Assembly: GCA_900544815.1 (NCBI GenBank)
Contig: UQWT01000009.1
Span: forward strand, 1 to 44,744
DNA: 44,744 bases
Origin: an uncultured Bacteroidales bacterium
GTDB taxonomy: Bacteria; Bacteroidota; Bacteroidia; Bacteroidales; UBA932
Reading direction: 5' to 3'
Below the pieces are notes generated by a model that saw only the letters and a program-made list of their open reading frames with translations, searched no databases and was not told the origin of the DNA. A program made the translations under genes and the position numbers. This document shows, one piece after another, positions 1-7,555 of this stretch; position 1 is the first letter of the stretch, and every line of letters starts with the position of its first letter.

Positions 1-123
1 ATAAGGATAATCCCATTAAAATAGGGTTATTCAATAATATATAGTTGATATTATTAACATTTTGTCTCGACTTTAATGTGTCGATTTTACTTTTCCGAAA
101 ATTGTCGATTTAAAATTTGCTTA
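1..123. other. Non-coding AT-rich end of the mobile-element remnant
   Basis: No open frame with recognisable coding character is seen. The stretch has three imperfect copies of TGTCgaTTTA-like words between about 63 and 118. It also has a weak stem near 7-33 (GATAATCCC against GGGTTATTC, one bulge). These could be the outer end of the decayed element that follows, but no attachment site can be defined from this window alone. Confidence 0.3.
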
Positions 124-1488
124 TTACAACACGGGTACTTTTTCTGTAATTCTCGGTGGTGTAAAATCCACTTTGTGATTACGGAAAGGTTGGACAACAG
201 AGCGAGCCTTTGCTGCATCCTTTGTCAGTCGCTCTAATTCCAGTTCTTTTGCGTGTAGCTTGCCAGACTTGTCGTCAAGTTTAGCCTGATACTAGGCAAT
301 GAGTTTCTGTATATCAGCTTTCTGCGCTTCATACCTGTCAAGTGTAATTCTTCCGGAAACCAGTTCCTTTTCCGCCTCTTCAAGTTGCAGCCTATAACTG
401 AAAATCTTTGATTCTAAATGTTGCATCATGGATTGAAGCCCCTTGACCGCTTTCTCTGCCTGCTTTGCCTCTTTAGTTAACTTGCGGATATAATCTCGCT
501 TGTTCAGGTGCTGCACGTTGCGCCCGTCAATACTGTCTCCGCGTTCAAGGCCGTATTTACTGCCGACATCTTCATATAGTGAAGTGTGCATTTCTTTCAA
601 TATCCTTCCATATTCATAGCGGTCTTTCCCGAACTTTGCCGACCACATCACACACTCCCGTCCGCTCTTGGGGCGGATGCCTACCGGAACAATCAGGGTA
701 TGAATATGCGGACTGCTCTCGTCAAGATGCACCTGAAAACCGACAATGTTTTCCCGTCCGTATCTGTTGGCACACCAGTCATAGACATCCTTCGCCCAAT
801 TCTCGATTTCCTCGCAACGGTGCAGATGGCTGTTGTCCGCACTTTTCTCCAAATAGACGGACTGATTCCCGAAAGCCATTTCAAGCGTCCGGTCATGGTT
901 TCCTCCGAAGACAAACTTAGCGCAACAGTTCGGCGGGATCTTGCTGTTCGACTTGAACGGGTTCCAGCTTAATTCGTCCGACCGATATGTGCCTTGCTTG
1001 GTTGCCCGTAAAAAAGTTTGGAAAATGTTCATGCAACTTTTACCGTTCTCATATCGGCTTCTCCCGATTCTATTTCTCGAATAATCCGAAGAAAGGCCTT
1101 CCAATGTGAACTCCACAAAATCTTTTCCTTGATCACGACGTGCCAAAGGCTTGTCTGCAAGAAAACCGGAAACGACATCCGCTGTAATTTAGTTCGGATG
1201 CTTTTCGTTATACTAGGCAAGTTGCGAATCGATACGTTCAACACGTGCAAGCAGAAGTTGGTTCAGCCGTTTAGCCTCATTGCCGTGACTTGCACGGATT
1301 TCACCCCGTCCCTGATTGCCGTTCTGATTCCAGTCTGTAACCTTGACAAAGACATTCGTTGTCTTACGGATTATCTGCCTGCTCCAAGTATATTCCAACT
1401 CGACAGGATAGGCTTTTTCCTTGTCAACTACTTTCGGTGTGCGAAGGCGGTATTTGCCCAACGGATATAGTCTTTTCGGTCTTCCCAT
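124..1488 (-). pseudogene. Chimeric pseudogene: tyrosine recombinase N-terminus fused to relaxase C-terminus
   Basis: One minus-strand reading frame of 455 codons runs from an ATG at 1488 to a TAA at 124, broken by three in-frame stops: TAG at 1213-1215, TAA at 1189-1191 and TAG at 292-294. The first part, to about position 970, resembles the arm-binding and SAM-like core-binding domains of Bacteroidota tyrosine integrases. Its catalytic domain is absent. The frame then passes directly into the C-terminal part of a Mob/Pre-type plasmid recombination enzyme (relaxase) with the metal-binding motif HLDESSPHIH and a coiled-coil tail. The relaxase N-terminus is missing, so a deletion apparently joined two genes of one element. 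The long uninterrupted part (about 292-1146) lacks an ATG at its 5' end and only opens at a TTG, so a separate functional gene is unlikely. The family names are from recall; the fusion and the stops are read directly. Confidence 0.8.
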
Positions 1489-1525
1489 ATATCACCCTCC
1501 TTTTAGCAATATTCCTGAGGAGAAA

Positions 1526-1533
1526 CAAAGATA
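1526..1533 (-). promoter_or_regulatory. -7 promoter element of the recombinase remnant
   Basis: TATCTTTG on the minus strand matches the Bacteroidota -7 consensus TAnnTTTG, about 38 bases before the ATG at 1488. An AGGAGG ribosome-binding sequence lies just before that start, which is unusual here. The expression signals of the broken gene are therefore still intact. Confidence 0.6.
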
Positions 1534-1579
1534 TGGAATTATAGACAAACAAACCGCGCCATACAGCGCCATAAAACAC

Positions 1580-1615
1580 CAGCGCGATGAACAAATTATT
1601 TTGTTCATCGCGCTG
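1580..1615 (-). terminator. Perfect 16-bp inverted repeat, likely terminator
   Basis: CAGCGCGATGAACAAA (1580-1595) and its exact complement (1600-1615) are separated by a TTAT loop. It lies 32 bases beyond the stop of the DUF2795 gene, which reads toward it. On the minus strand the stem is followed by GTGTTTTAT, a weak U-tract. It most simply ends DUF2795 transcription at the edge of the element, though it could also be an element end structure. Tandem copies of GCGCCATA lie just beside it at about 1556-1575. Confidence 0.55.
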
Positions 1616-1646
1616 ATATTCACTTACCTAACCTATTTAAAGGCTA

Positions 1647-1868
1647 TTAATATTCGTCTTCGTTAAAGAAAAAGTCCTCTTTGCTTGGGTAGTCTGGCCA
1701 GATCTCCTCTATATTGTCATAGACCTCTCCATCATCCTCCAAATCATTAAGGTTCTCTATAACTTCAAGCGGTGCGCCGGAACGAGTTGCGTAATCAATA
1801 AGCTCGTCTTTGGTGGCAGGCCACGGTGCATCTTCTAGTTTAGATGCCAATTCTAGTGTCCAATACAT
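1647..1868 (-). CDS. DUF2795 family small acidic protein
   Basis: A 73-residue protein that resembles the DUF2795 family of small proteins widespread in Bacteroidales. The N-terminus carries the PWPATKDELIDYA segment that I associate with the family, and the C-terminus is strongly acidic and aromatic (EDFFFNEDEY). There is no signal peptide or membrane segment, so it should be cytoplasmic. Its function is not known. The ATG at 1868 is preceded by a -7 element at 1921-1928, giving a leader of about 46 bases, and a strong stem-loop follows the stop. It therefore looks like a single-gene transcript. It is intact and unrelated to the decayed element beside it. Confidence 0.85.
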   Translation of the reverse strand: MYWTLELASKLEDAPWPATKDELIDYATRSGAPLEVIENLNDLEDDGEVYDNIEEIWPDYPSKEDFFFNEDEY

Positions 1869-1920
1869 CTTCTAAAAATTTAATAATTAGGTGTTTACTC
1901 CGTTGTTTGTAAATGGGGCG

Positions 1921-1928
1921 CAAATATA
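1921..1928 (-). promoter_or_regulatory. -7 promoter element of the DUF2795 gene
   Basis: TATATTTG on the minus strand fits TAnnTTTG. Transcription would start near 1914, about 46 bases before the ATG at 1868. Confidence 0.6.
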
Positions 1929-1968
1929 AATCCTTTTTCTTGAAAATACAATACTTAAAGCAATATTT

Positions 1969-2508
1969 CTACGGTAGCCAGAAAGTCTCCTCAAAGCCGC
2001 ATTGGTAACATAGATATCTTGCTAAAACAAACAGATAGTCAGACAACCTGTTAAGGTACTTTATACAGAGTTTAAGTTGCTCATCATCGCTTTCAATGGC
2101 AATTGAATGGCGCTCGCATCTGCGGCATATGGTGCGTGCAACATGGCATTCAGATGAGATTCTTGGCATCCCCGGAATAATAAAAGCTTTTTGCTCAGGT
2201 ATTTGTGAGCTCATATTGTCCATTAATGCTTCAAGAGAAGTAATATCCTCCTCAGTGATATTCTTCAGCTGTTTTTTGTTGTTGTCAGATGCCAGATGTG
2301 CAGATGCCAACATTAGTTTTTCTTGAATACTGCCAAGAATATTTCTGATTTCTGCAATCTGACAGTCGGATACTATAAGTCCCATAAACGAAATAAGCTC
2401 ATCAACATCTCCGTAAGCCTCTACTCTTGGATGATTTTTGGGAACCCTTGTACCGCCAACCAAAGATGTGGTTCCTTTATCACCGGTCTTTGTATATACC
2501 TTGCTCAT
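1969..2508 (-). CDS. pduO: ATP:cob(I)alamin adenosyltransferase, PduO/MMAB type
   Basis: A 179-residue cytoplasmic enzyme that transfers the adenosyl group of ATP to cob(I)alamin, making adenosylcobalamin. The N-terminus has the family signature YTKTGDKGTTSLVGG, which binds ATP. The conserved C-terminal helix segment with RLSDYLFVLAR is also present. The length is normal for the single-domain PduO-type (MMAB-like) family. The product is the cofactor of methylmalonyl-CoA mutase, encoded at 35.5-39.6 kb in this window, so the two loci probably serve one pathway (succinate to propionate). The gene has its own -7 element at 2532-2539 and appears monocistronic. No cobalamin riboswitch is visible in its very short leader. 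The symbol reflects family similarity; cobO-type and EutT-type enzymes are unrelated in sequence. Confidence 0.92.
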   Translation of the reverse strand: MSKVYTKTGDKGTTSLVGGTRVPKNHPRVEAYGDVDELISFMGLIVSDCQIAEIRNILGSIQEKLMLASAHLASDNNKKQLKNITEEDITSLEALMDNMSSQIPEQKAFIIPGMPRISSECHVARTICRRCERHSIAIESDDEQLKLCIKYLNRLSDYLFVLARYLCYQCGFEETFWLP

Positions 2509-2531
2509 AAAAATTAAATTTGAATAATTGA

Positions 2532-2539
2532 CAAATATA
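2532..2539 (-). promoter_or_regulatory. -7 promoter element of the cobalamin adenosyltransferase gene
   Basis: TATATTTG on the minus strand, 24 bases before the ATG at 2508, matches TAnnTTTG. The leader would be about 17 bases long, too short for a riboswitch. Confidence 0.6.
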
Positions 2540-2556
2540 ATAAAAAAGGATGCAAG

Positions 2557-3312
2557 TTACTCAATTACGTATGCTTTTAACAATTCAAACTGCTCGTGGT
2601 TTAATATGCCTGCATTCAAAAGATTCTCCAAACTGCACATATCCGCACCATTCTCCTCCCTGAACGCAATAATTTTTTTTGCGGCGCCGTAACCTATATA
2701 CGGATTTCTCCTTAAAAAATTAAAGCTCGAATCTGCAATGGACAGCCTTCTCACATTGCCGTCTATAGCAATGCGTCCCCTTATTGAACCAAATCTGGCA
2801 GAATCAATTCCATGTATCTCAAGCAGCTGAAACTCAGAAACAAAAGATCCGCCCAACCGCTCCCTGTACTCAATAATCCGCTTTGCAAAGTACGGCCCAA
2901 TTCCATAAAGAGTTGTAAGAACAGCGCTGTCTGCCGTGTTAAGGTTTATCTTTTCCGCCCTTTTGTAGCCGTACTGCCGGTGCCCGTATGGGGTGTTGTT
3001 CCTCCTTATTTTTATTATTCCGCTTCCCGACAAACCATCCTTTCCCCTCTCTGATTTTCTCTGTCTGCCAACGCTGTTGCCACCTTTAAGACAGCTGTCT
3101 GCATTCCCGGTAGTTTTTGCCTCGCTTGTAGTGATAAAAATGGAGTCATTGTCGGGAAGAGAGACATAATCATCTCCGCCCTCTTCATCCAAAGGGGCAA
3201 ACCTGCCAACTAAAAATGTTACAAATTGAAAACAGATTATAAACACAATTAGCGAAATAATGGCAATTGCTTCACTCCTCGATGCTCTCCTCTTCCCCTC
3301 TGCCTCTCTCAT
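2557..3312 (-). CDS. ComEA-like helix-hairpin-helix protein with N-terminal membrane anchor
   Basis: A 251-residue protein. Residues about 15-36 form one hydrophobic helix (AIAIISLIVFIICFQFVTFL), so the protein is probably anchored in the inner membrane with its body outside. A charged low-complexity stretch follows. At about residues 120-180 is a helix-hairpin-helix DNA-binding unit starting INLNTADSAVLTTLYGIGP, the hallmark of ComEA-type proteins. A second, weaker HhH-like unit lies near the C-terminus (NPYIGYGAAKKIIAFREENG). ComEA proteins bind incoming DNA during natural transformation; many Bacteroidota proteins with this fold are annotated only by domain. The ATG at 3312 lies inside the end of rsmI (41-base overlap), so the two are translationally coupled. 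Two copies of the over-represented word TTGTCGGGAAG lie inside this gene. Confidence 0.8.
   Translation of the reverse strand: MREAEGKRRASRSEAIAIISLIVFIICFQFVTFLVGRFAPLDEEGGDDYVSLPDNDSIFITTSEAKTTGNADSCLKGGNSVGRQRKSERGKDGLSGSGIIKIRRNNTPYGHRQYGYKRAEKINLNTADSAVLTTLYGIGPYFAKRIIEYRERLGGSFVSEFQLLEIHGIDSARFGSIRGRIAIDGNVRRLSIADSSFNFLRRNPYIGYGAAKKIIAFREENGADMCSLENLLNAGILNHEQFELLKAYVIE
3023..3033 (-). repeat. TTGTCGGGAAG word, copy 1
   Basis: Exact copy on the minus strand inside the ComEA-like gene, read in frame as Leu-Ser-Gly. See the finding on this over-represented 11-mer. Confidence 0.6.
3149..3159 (+). repeat. TTGTCGGGAAG word, copy 2
   Basis: Exact copy on the plus strand, antisense to the ComEA-like gene, where the coding strand reads Leu-Pro-Asp-Asn. 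Confidence 0.6.
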
Positions 3313-3982
3313 AATTGCATCCGCTAATGATTAGAACTATTTCACCCTTAGGCTCATGGGCCTTGTAGTGGTCCTCTAATTCTGCCAAAGTACCTCTTCT
3401 GCTCTCTTCGTGAATCTTTGAGATCTCCCTGCATACACAAGCCATGCGTCCTGCACCAAAAAACTCTTTAAATTGTCCAAGTGTCTTTGCAAGCCTGTAT
3501 GGAGATTCGTAATAGATCTGTGTACGCTCCTCCGTTGCCATCTCCTTGAACTTGGTAAGTCGCCCCTTTTTTACCGGGAGAAATCCCTCAAAGCAGAACC
3601 TGTCTGTGGGCAACCCCGAATTTACAAGTGCAGGGACAAAGGCTGTTGCCCCGGGAAGCGTTTCAACCTCAATGCCGTTTTCAACACAGGTGCGGACTAA
3701 AAAGAACCCTGGATCAGAGATAGATGGGGTACCTGCATCTGAGATGAGTGCAACGTCTGCCCCTGCAAGGATTCTGTCGCAGACTCCTTGTGCTGTCTTG
3801 TGCTCATTGAACTTGTGATGAGACTCCGTTCGTGTATGAATATCAAATTTCTTAAGAAGAACGGAACTGGTTCTGGTATCCTCTGCCAAAATCAACTCCA
3901 CCTCCTTGAGGACCCTTATTGCCCTAAGAGTCATGTCTTCCAAATTTCCTACGGGCGTAGGAACCAGATAAAGTTTTCCCAT
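3272..3982 (-). CDS. rsmI: 16S rRNA (cytidine-1402 2'-O)-methyltransferase
   Basis: A 236-residue S-adenosylmethionine-dependent methyltransferase of the tetrapyrrole-methylase fold. RsmI 2'-O-methylates C1402 of 16S rRNA in the decoding centre. The N-terminus has the family signature LYLVPTPVGNLEDMTLRA, followed by LAEDTRTS and the conserved segment ALISDAGTPSISDPG. LPGATAFVPALVNSGLP follows in the middle of the protein. It is cytoplasmic and slightly shorter than the Escherichia coli protein at the C-terminus. Its 3' end overlaps the start of the ComEA-like gene by 41 bases. It is divergent from tdk; the 106 bases between them hold a clear tdk promoter element, but none was recognised for rsmI. 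Confidence 0.95.
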   Translation of the reverse strand: MGKLYLVPTPVGNLEDMTLRAIRVLKEVELILAEDTRTSSVLLKKFDIHTRTESHHKFNEHKTAQGVCDRILAGADVALISDAGTPSISDPGFFLVRTCVENGIEVETLPGATAFVPALVNSGLPTDRFCFEGFLPVKKGRLTKFKEMATEERTQIYYESPYRLAKTLGQFKEFFGAGRMACVCREISKIHEESRRGTLAELEDHYKAHEPKGEIVLIISGCNYERGRGEEESIEE

Positions 3983-4001
3983 TTTATATAAATTAGTTTG
4001 C

Positions 4002-4009
4002 TATATTTG
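4002..4009 (+). promoter_or_regulatory. -7 promoter element for the tdk-folE-rprYX-mqnB run
   Basis: TATATTTG matches TAnnTTTG exactly. Transcription would begin near 4016, leaving a leader of about 70 bases before the tdk ATG at 4089. No comparable element was found before the later genes of this run. Confidence 0.6.
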
Positions 4010-4088
4010 CAGCCTAAAAGCCGGGCTGGTTTTTATTTCAGCAAAAAACCGGAACGACTTTTTAGAAAACAGGTACAAAAGTAGTAAA

Positions 4089-4691
4089 ATGTTTTTAGAA
4101 AGCGCAAAGCAGGCAGGTTGGATTGAAGTTATATGCGGTTCCATGTTTTCCGGTAAGACAGAGGAACTTATAAGAAGGCTCAAAAGGGCGAAGTTTGCCA
4201 ATCAAAGAGTTGAGATATTCAAACCTGCAATAGATATAAGATATTCTGCAGAGGATGTGGTTTCTCACGATTCCAACAGCATTGTTTCAACGCCTGTGGA
4301 GACTGCAAGTAGCATACTGTTGCTTGCAAGCGATGTAGATGTTGTAGGCATAGATGAGGTGCAGTTTTTTGATCAGAGTGTAGTTGATGTCTGTATGCAG
4401 TTGGCAGACAGCGGTGTAAGAGTTATCTGCGCCGGGTTGGATATGGATTACCTTGGGAATCCGTTTGGACCTATGCCCTCTCTTATGGCTGTTGCCGAGT
4501 ATGTTACAAAGGTACATGCCATCTGTGTGAAATGCGGCAATTTAGCACAACATTCGCACAGAATTGCCGGAGGTGATAAATTAGTTGTATTAGGAGAACA
4601 GGATAGTTATCAGCCCCTTTGCAGACACTGTTTCAATAAGGCAATGAATGAGCAGGGTAGAGCGAAAGAGGAGGAAAGCAGATTACTTTAA
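4089..4691 (+). CDS. tdk: Thymidine kinase, TK1 type
   Basis: A 200-residue cytoplasmic enzyme that phosphorylates thymidine to dTMP with ATP in nucleoside salvage. The P-loop GSMFSGKT is at residues 17-24. The Walker-B/catalytic segment VVGIDEVQFF follows near residue 90, where the Glu is the expected catalytic base. Two Cys pairs (CVKC and CRHC) form the zinc-binding lasso domain of TK1-type kinases. The substrate-loop region with GLDMDYLGNPFGPM is intact. The length is normal. folE begins 25 bases after the stop, so the two are likely co-transcribed from the promoter at 4002. The ATG at 4089 is well placed for this promoter. Confidence 0.96.
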   Translation: MFLESAKQAGWIEVICGSMFSGKTEELIRRLKRAKFANQRVEIFKPAIDIRYSAEDVVSHDSNSIVSTPVETASSILLLASDVDVVGIDEVQFFDQSVVDVCMQLADSGVRVICAGLDMDYLGNPFGPMPSLMAVAEYVTKVHAICVKCGNLAQHSHRIAGGDKLVVLGEQDSYQPLCRHCFNKAMNEQGRAKEEESRLL

Positions 4692-4716
4692 ATGATTTAA
4701 TTGAAAGAATAGAATA

Positions 4717-5316
4717 ATGGGATACAATAAGATAGAAGAATTTGACGAGAAAACTACACAGGCTCTGATGTATCATTACAAGAGTATTTTGGAACTGTTG
4801 GGAGAGGATGTAGATAGAGAGGGGCTTCTTAAAACACCGTTAAGGGTGGCAAAGGCAATGCAGTTTCTTACACAGGGCTATAAGATGGATCCTGTTGCAA
4901 TCCTTAACTCGGCAAAATTCAAGGAGGAGTATCAGCAGATAGTCTTAGTAAAGGATATCGAGATATATTCTTTGTGTGAACACCATATGCTGCCATTTTA
5001 CGGCAAGGCTCACGTTGCATATATTCCAAACGGTTACATAACAGGGCTTAGCAAGATTCCAAGAGTTGTAGATGCTTTTGCAAGGAGGTTGCAGGTTCAG
5101 GAGAGGCTTACAGTGCAGATAAGGGATTGTATTCAGGAGACGTTAAATCCTCTTGGTGTTGCCGTTGTAATAGAGGCTGCCCACATGTGCATGCAGATGA
5201 GGGGGGTGCAGAAACAGAACTCCGTTACAACAACCTCAGCCTTTACAGGAGCATTCCTAAACAGTCCAAAAACCAGAGAGGAGTTTATGAGGCTTATAGG
5301 CAATAACCTGCATTAG
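4717..5316 (+). CDS. folE: GTP cyclohydrolase I
   Basis: A 199-residue cytoplasmic enzyme that converts GTP to 7,8-dihydroneopterin triphosphate, the first step of folate synthesis. The zinc-site and catalytic motif CEHHMLPFYGKAHVAYIP is present. The second zinc Cys and catalytic His lie in EAAHMCMQMRG, followed by SVTTTSAFTG. The length matches the compact bacterial type I enzyme. It follows tdk closely, and no promoter of its own is evident. The pairing of tdk and folE fits a nucleotide and folate theme, while the two regulatory genes that follow are probably co-transcribed without sharing the function. Confidence 0.97.
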   Translation: MGYNKIEEFDEKTTQALMYHYKSILELLGEDVDREGLLKTPLRVAKAMQFLTQGYKMDPVAILNSAKFKEEYQQIVLVKDIEIYSLCEHHMLPFYGKAHVAYIPNGYITGLSKIPRVVDAFARRLQVQERLTVQIRDCIQETLNPLGVAVVIEAAHMCMQMRGVQKQNSVTTTSAFTGAFLNSPKTREEFMRLIGNNLH

Positions 5317-5381
5317 GTATAGGAGGTTTTGGATAAAGATTTTAATTTTAAAACGAGATATTCCCTAAAAATTATTTAACT

Positions 5382-6104
5382 ATGGCAAAGTACAGAATTT
5401 TAGTTGTTGATGATGAGGAGGATATTTGTGAGATATTGGCATTTAATCTAAGAAATGCCGGCTACGACGTAGATACCGTAAATAGTGCCGAGGATGCCCT
5501 TTTTAAGATGAAAAACGATTATGACCTGTTGCTTCTTGACATAATGATGGAGGGTATTTCAGGGCTTAAGCTTGCGCAACTTCTTAGAGAGGATTACAAC
5601 AACAATACACCAATAATATTTATATCGGCACTGGATACAGAGTCTGACATTCTTAACGGATTCAATAAGGGTGGAGATGACTACATACCAAAACCTTTCT
5701 CAATTAAACAGGTGTTGGCAAGGGTGAAGGCTGTTCTTGCCAGGTGTTCTGCAAACCATTCGGATGAGACAGCAAAATCTAAAGAACAGCATAAGGCTGC
5801 AGACGAAAGGGTATATGTCCTTAACGACCTTAAAGTTGATTTTGAGAACAAGCGTGTCTTTATAGGTGGAGAGGAGGTTGTTCTTACCAAAAAAGAGAAC
5901 GAGATACTTATCCTGCTTACAAAGAATATAGCAAAGATCTTCTCTAGGGAAGAGATTCTTAAAGAGGTCTGGAAAGAGGAGAGCTATGTTTTGGAGAGGA
6001 CTGTTGATGTCCATATAGCAAGACTCAGAAAAAAATTGGGAAAATATGGTGAGATGATAATCAACCGTTCGGGGTACGGCTACTGCTTTAATCCTCAGAA
6101 TTAG
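5382..6104 (+). CDS. rprY: OmpR-family response regulator, RprY-like
   Basis: A 240-residue DNA-binding response regulator. The receiver domain (residues 1-125) has the acidic pair D10/D11, the phospho-acceptor D53 in LLLLDIMM and the switch lysine in PKPFS. A winged-helix effector domain occupies about residues 140-237 and contains the recognition segment YVLERTVDVHIARLRKKLG. The stop is three bases before the start of the kinase gene, so the pair is a two-component system. Overall sequence and gene order resemble RprY/RprX of Bacteroides. Its targets are not visible here. The ATG at 5382 is chosen because MAKYRILVVDDEE is the standard N-terminus. Confidence 0.88.
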   Translation: MAKYRILVVDDEEDICEILAFNLRNAGYDVDTVNSAEDALFKMKNDYDLLLLDIMMEGISGLKLAQLLREDYNNNTPIIFISALDTESDILNGFNKGGDDYIPKPFSIKQVLARVKAVLARCSANHSDETAKSKEQHKAADERVYVLNDLKVDFENKRVFIGGEEVVLTKKENEILILLTKNIAKIFSREEILKEVWKEESYVLERTVDVHIARLRKKLGKYGEMIINRSGYGYCFNPQN

Positions 6105-6107
6105 TTT

Positions 6108-7544
6108 ATGAAGTATCATCCAAAGCTAAAATACAAATACCAACTTGTCTTATATTTTGTGTTGGTACTCTCCTTTATGGCTCTTGTATTTACAATATAT
6201 ATAGTACAGAGGAATAAGGATTATAGCTTTAAGACACTAAGAGACAGTCTTATAAAGGATAATGAGAAGATTTACGAAACGGTAAAGAACACATACGACT
6301 TTTTCTATCTCAATACAGATGCGATAAGCTTGGGAGATACTGTAAGGGTAACGCTTATAGATACCTCTCATAATATGATTTACGATAACAGTAATCTTGT
6401 AAATATAACAGATGATTGCGAATGGGAATTACCGGAACTTGTAAAGGCTGAGGCAGACGGAGAGGGGACGGCGTTGCGGTTCTCGGTGCCGCTGAGGGAT
6501 GAGTACCTTTACTACGCTAAAAAATATGACAGGTTCTACATAAGAACAGGTGTAAAGTTTCATACAGAAAACATTCCTCAAATAAATGATGACAACCAAT
6601 ATCTTTATGTAATAATTTTCCTTGTGGGACTGCTGTTTGCCTCATTGGCTTTCATTATAAGGAAACTGACAAGACCTTTGGCGGCTTTTAATAAATTTGC
6701 CGATGTGTTACGTAGCCCTAATAAAGATTTCAGCAATATAAAATTTCCTAATAATGAATTTGGTGAGGTAGGCAAGAAGATTGCCGAGCTTTTTGACCAG
6801 TTGGAGAAGACAAAGACCTATAAGCAGCAGATGAGCGACAATATTGCCCATGAGCTCAAGACCCCAATTACCGGAATAATGACATATTTGGAGACCATTC
6901 TCAATACAGAGGAGATGACACCGCAACAAGTTAAATACTTTGTTGAAAAGGCGTACAACCAGTCGAAGAGGCTCACCTCGCTTGTAAAGGAGGTCTCTAT
7001 GCTTAATAAATTAGATGCCGGTACGGAACAGTTCCCAATAGAGGAGATCTACTTTTCAAAAATATTTGCAGAGGTAAAGGAGGAGTTGGGATATAAGCTG
7101 CAGGAGGCAAATATAGAGTTTAACCCATGCGTAAGCAAAGATCTTAAGATGTACGGATGCCGCCAATTGATTTATTCTCTCTTTAAAAATTTGGTAGACA
7201 ATTCAATTGAACATGGGGGAAACAATATAACCATCACAATATGGGGCAGTATACTGCAATTGTCTGGAGACAGCAGCTATAGGGTGAAATTTACATACAA
7301 GGATACAGGCAAGGGGATACCGGAGAAGGACCTCCCAAGAATATTCGAGAGATTTTACAGAATAGACAAGGGCCGGACGAGGAGGATGGGTGGTTCTGGT
7401 CTCGGATTGGCAATAGTGAAGAATGCGGTACTATACCACAGGGGTACTATCTCTGCTGAGAATGCTCCGGAGGGGGGTATTATATTTAAATTCGACCTTT
7501 TGTCTTTGGATAAATTGGATCCTAATGTACCATACCAATATTAA
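6108..7544 (+). CDS. rprX: Membrane sensor histidine kinase, RprX-like
   Basis: A 478-residue inner-membrane kinase, cognate partner of the regulator just upstream. Two hydrophobic helices (about residues 11-33 and 166-185) flank a periplasmic sensor of about 130 residues with no recognised ligand motif. A HAMP-like linker follows. The dimerisation domain carries the phospho-accepting His (H248 in SDNIAHELKTPITG). The ATPase domain shows the N box (FKNLVDNSIEHG), the G1 box (DTGKGIP), the F box (IFERFYR) and the G2 box (GGSGLGLAIVKN), so all catalytic elements are intact. It starts three bases after the regulator stop, and the next gene starts 11 bases after its own stop. Confidence 0.92.
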   Translation: MKYHPKLKYKYQLVLYFVLVLSFMALVFTIYIVQRNKDYSFKTLRDSLIKDNEKIYETVKNTYDFFYLNTDAISLGDTVRVTLIDTSHNMIYDNSNLVNITDDCEWELPELVKAEADGEGTALRFSVPLRDEYLYYAKKYDRFYIRTGVKFHTENIPQINDDNQYLYVIIFLVGLLFASLAFIIRKLTRPLAAFNKFADVLRSPNKDFSNIKFPNNEFGEVGKKIAELFDQLEKTKTYKQQMSDNIAHELKTPITGIMTYLETILNTEEMTPQQVKYFVEKAYNQSKRLTSLVKEVSMLNKLDAGTEQFPIEEIYFSKIFAEVKEELGYKLQEANIEFNPCVSKDLKMYGCRQLIYSLFKNLVDNSIEHGGNNITITIWGSILQLSGDSSYRVKFTYKDTGKGIPEKDLPRIFERFYRIDKGRTRRMGGSGLGLAIVKNAVLYHRGTISAENAPEGGIIFKFDLLSLDKLDPNVPYQY

Positions 7545-7555
7545 TGATATAATAT

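Noticed and set aside
124..1488. Reassignment of TAG to an amino acid in this organism
   Set aside because: TAG ends clearly intact genes here, for example folE (5316) and rprY (6104), and the chimera also contains a TAA.
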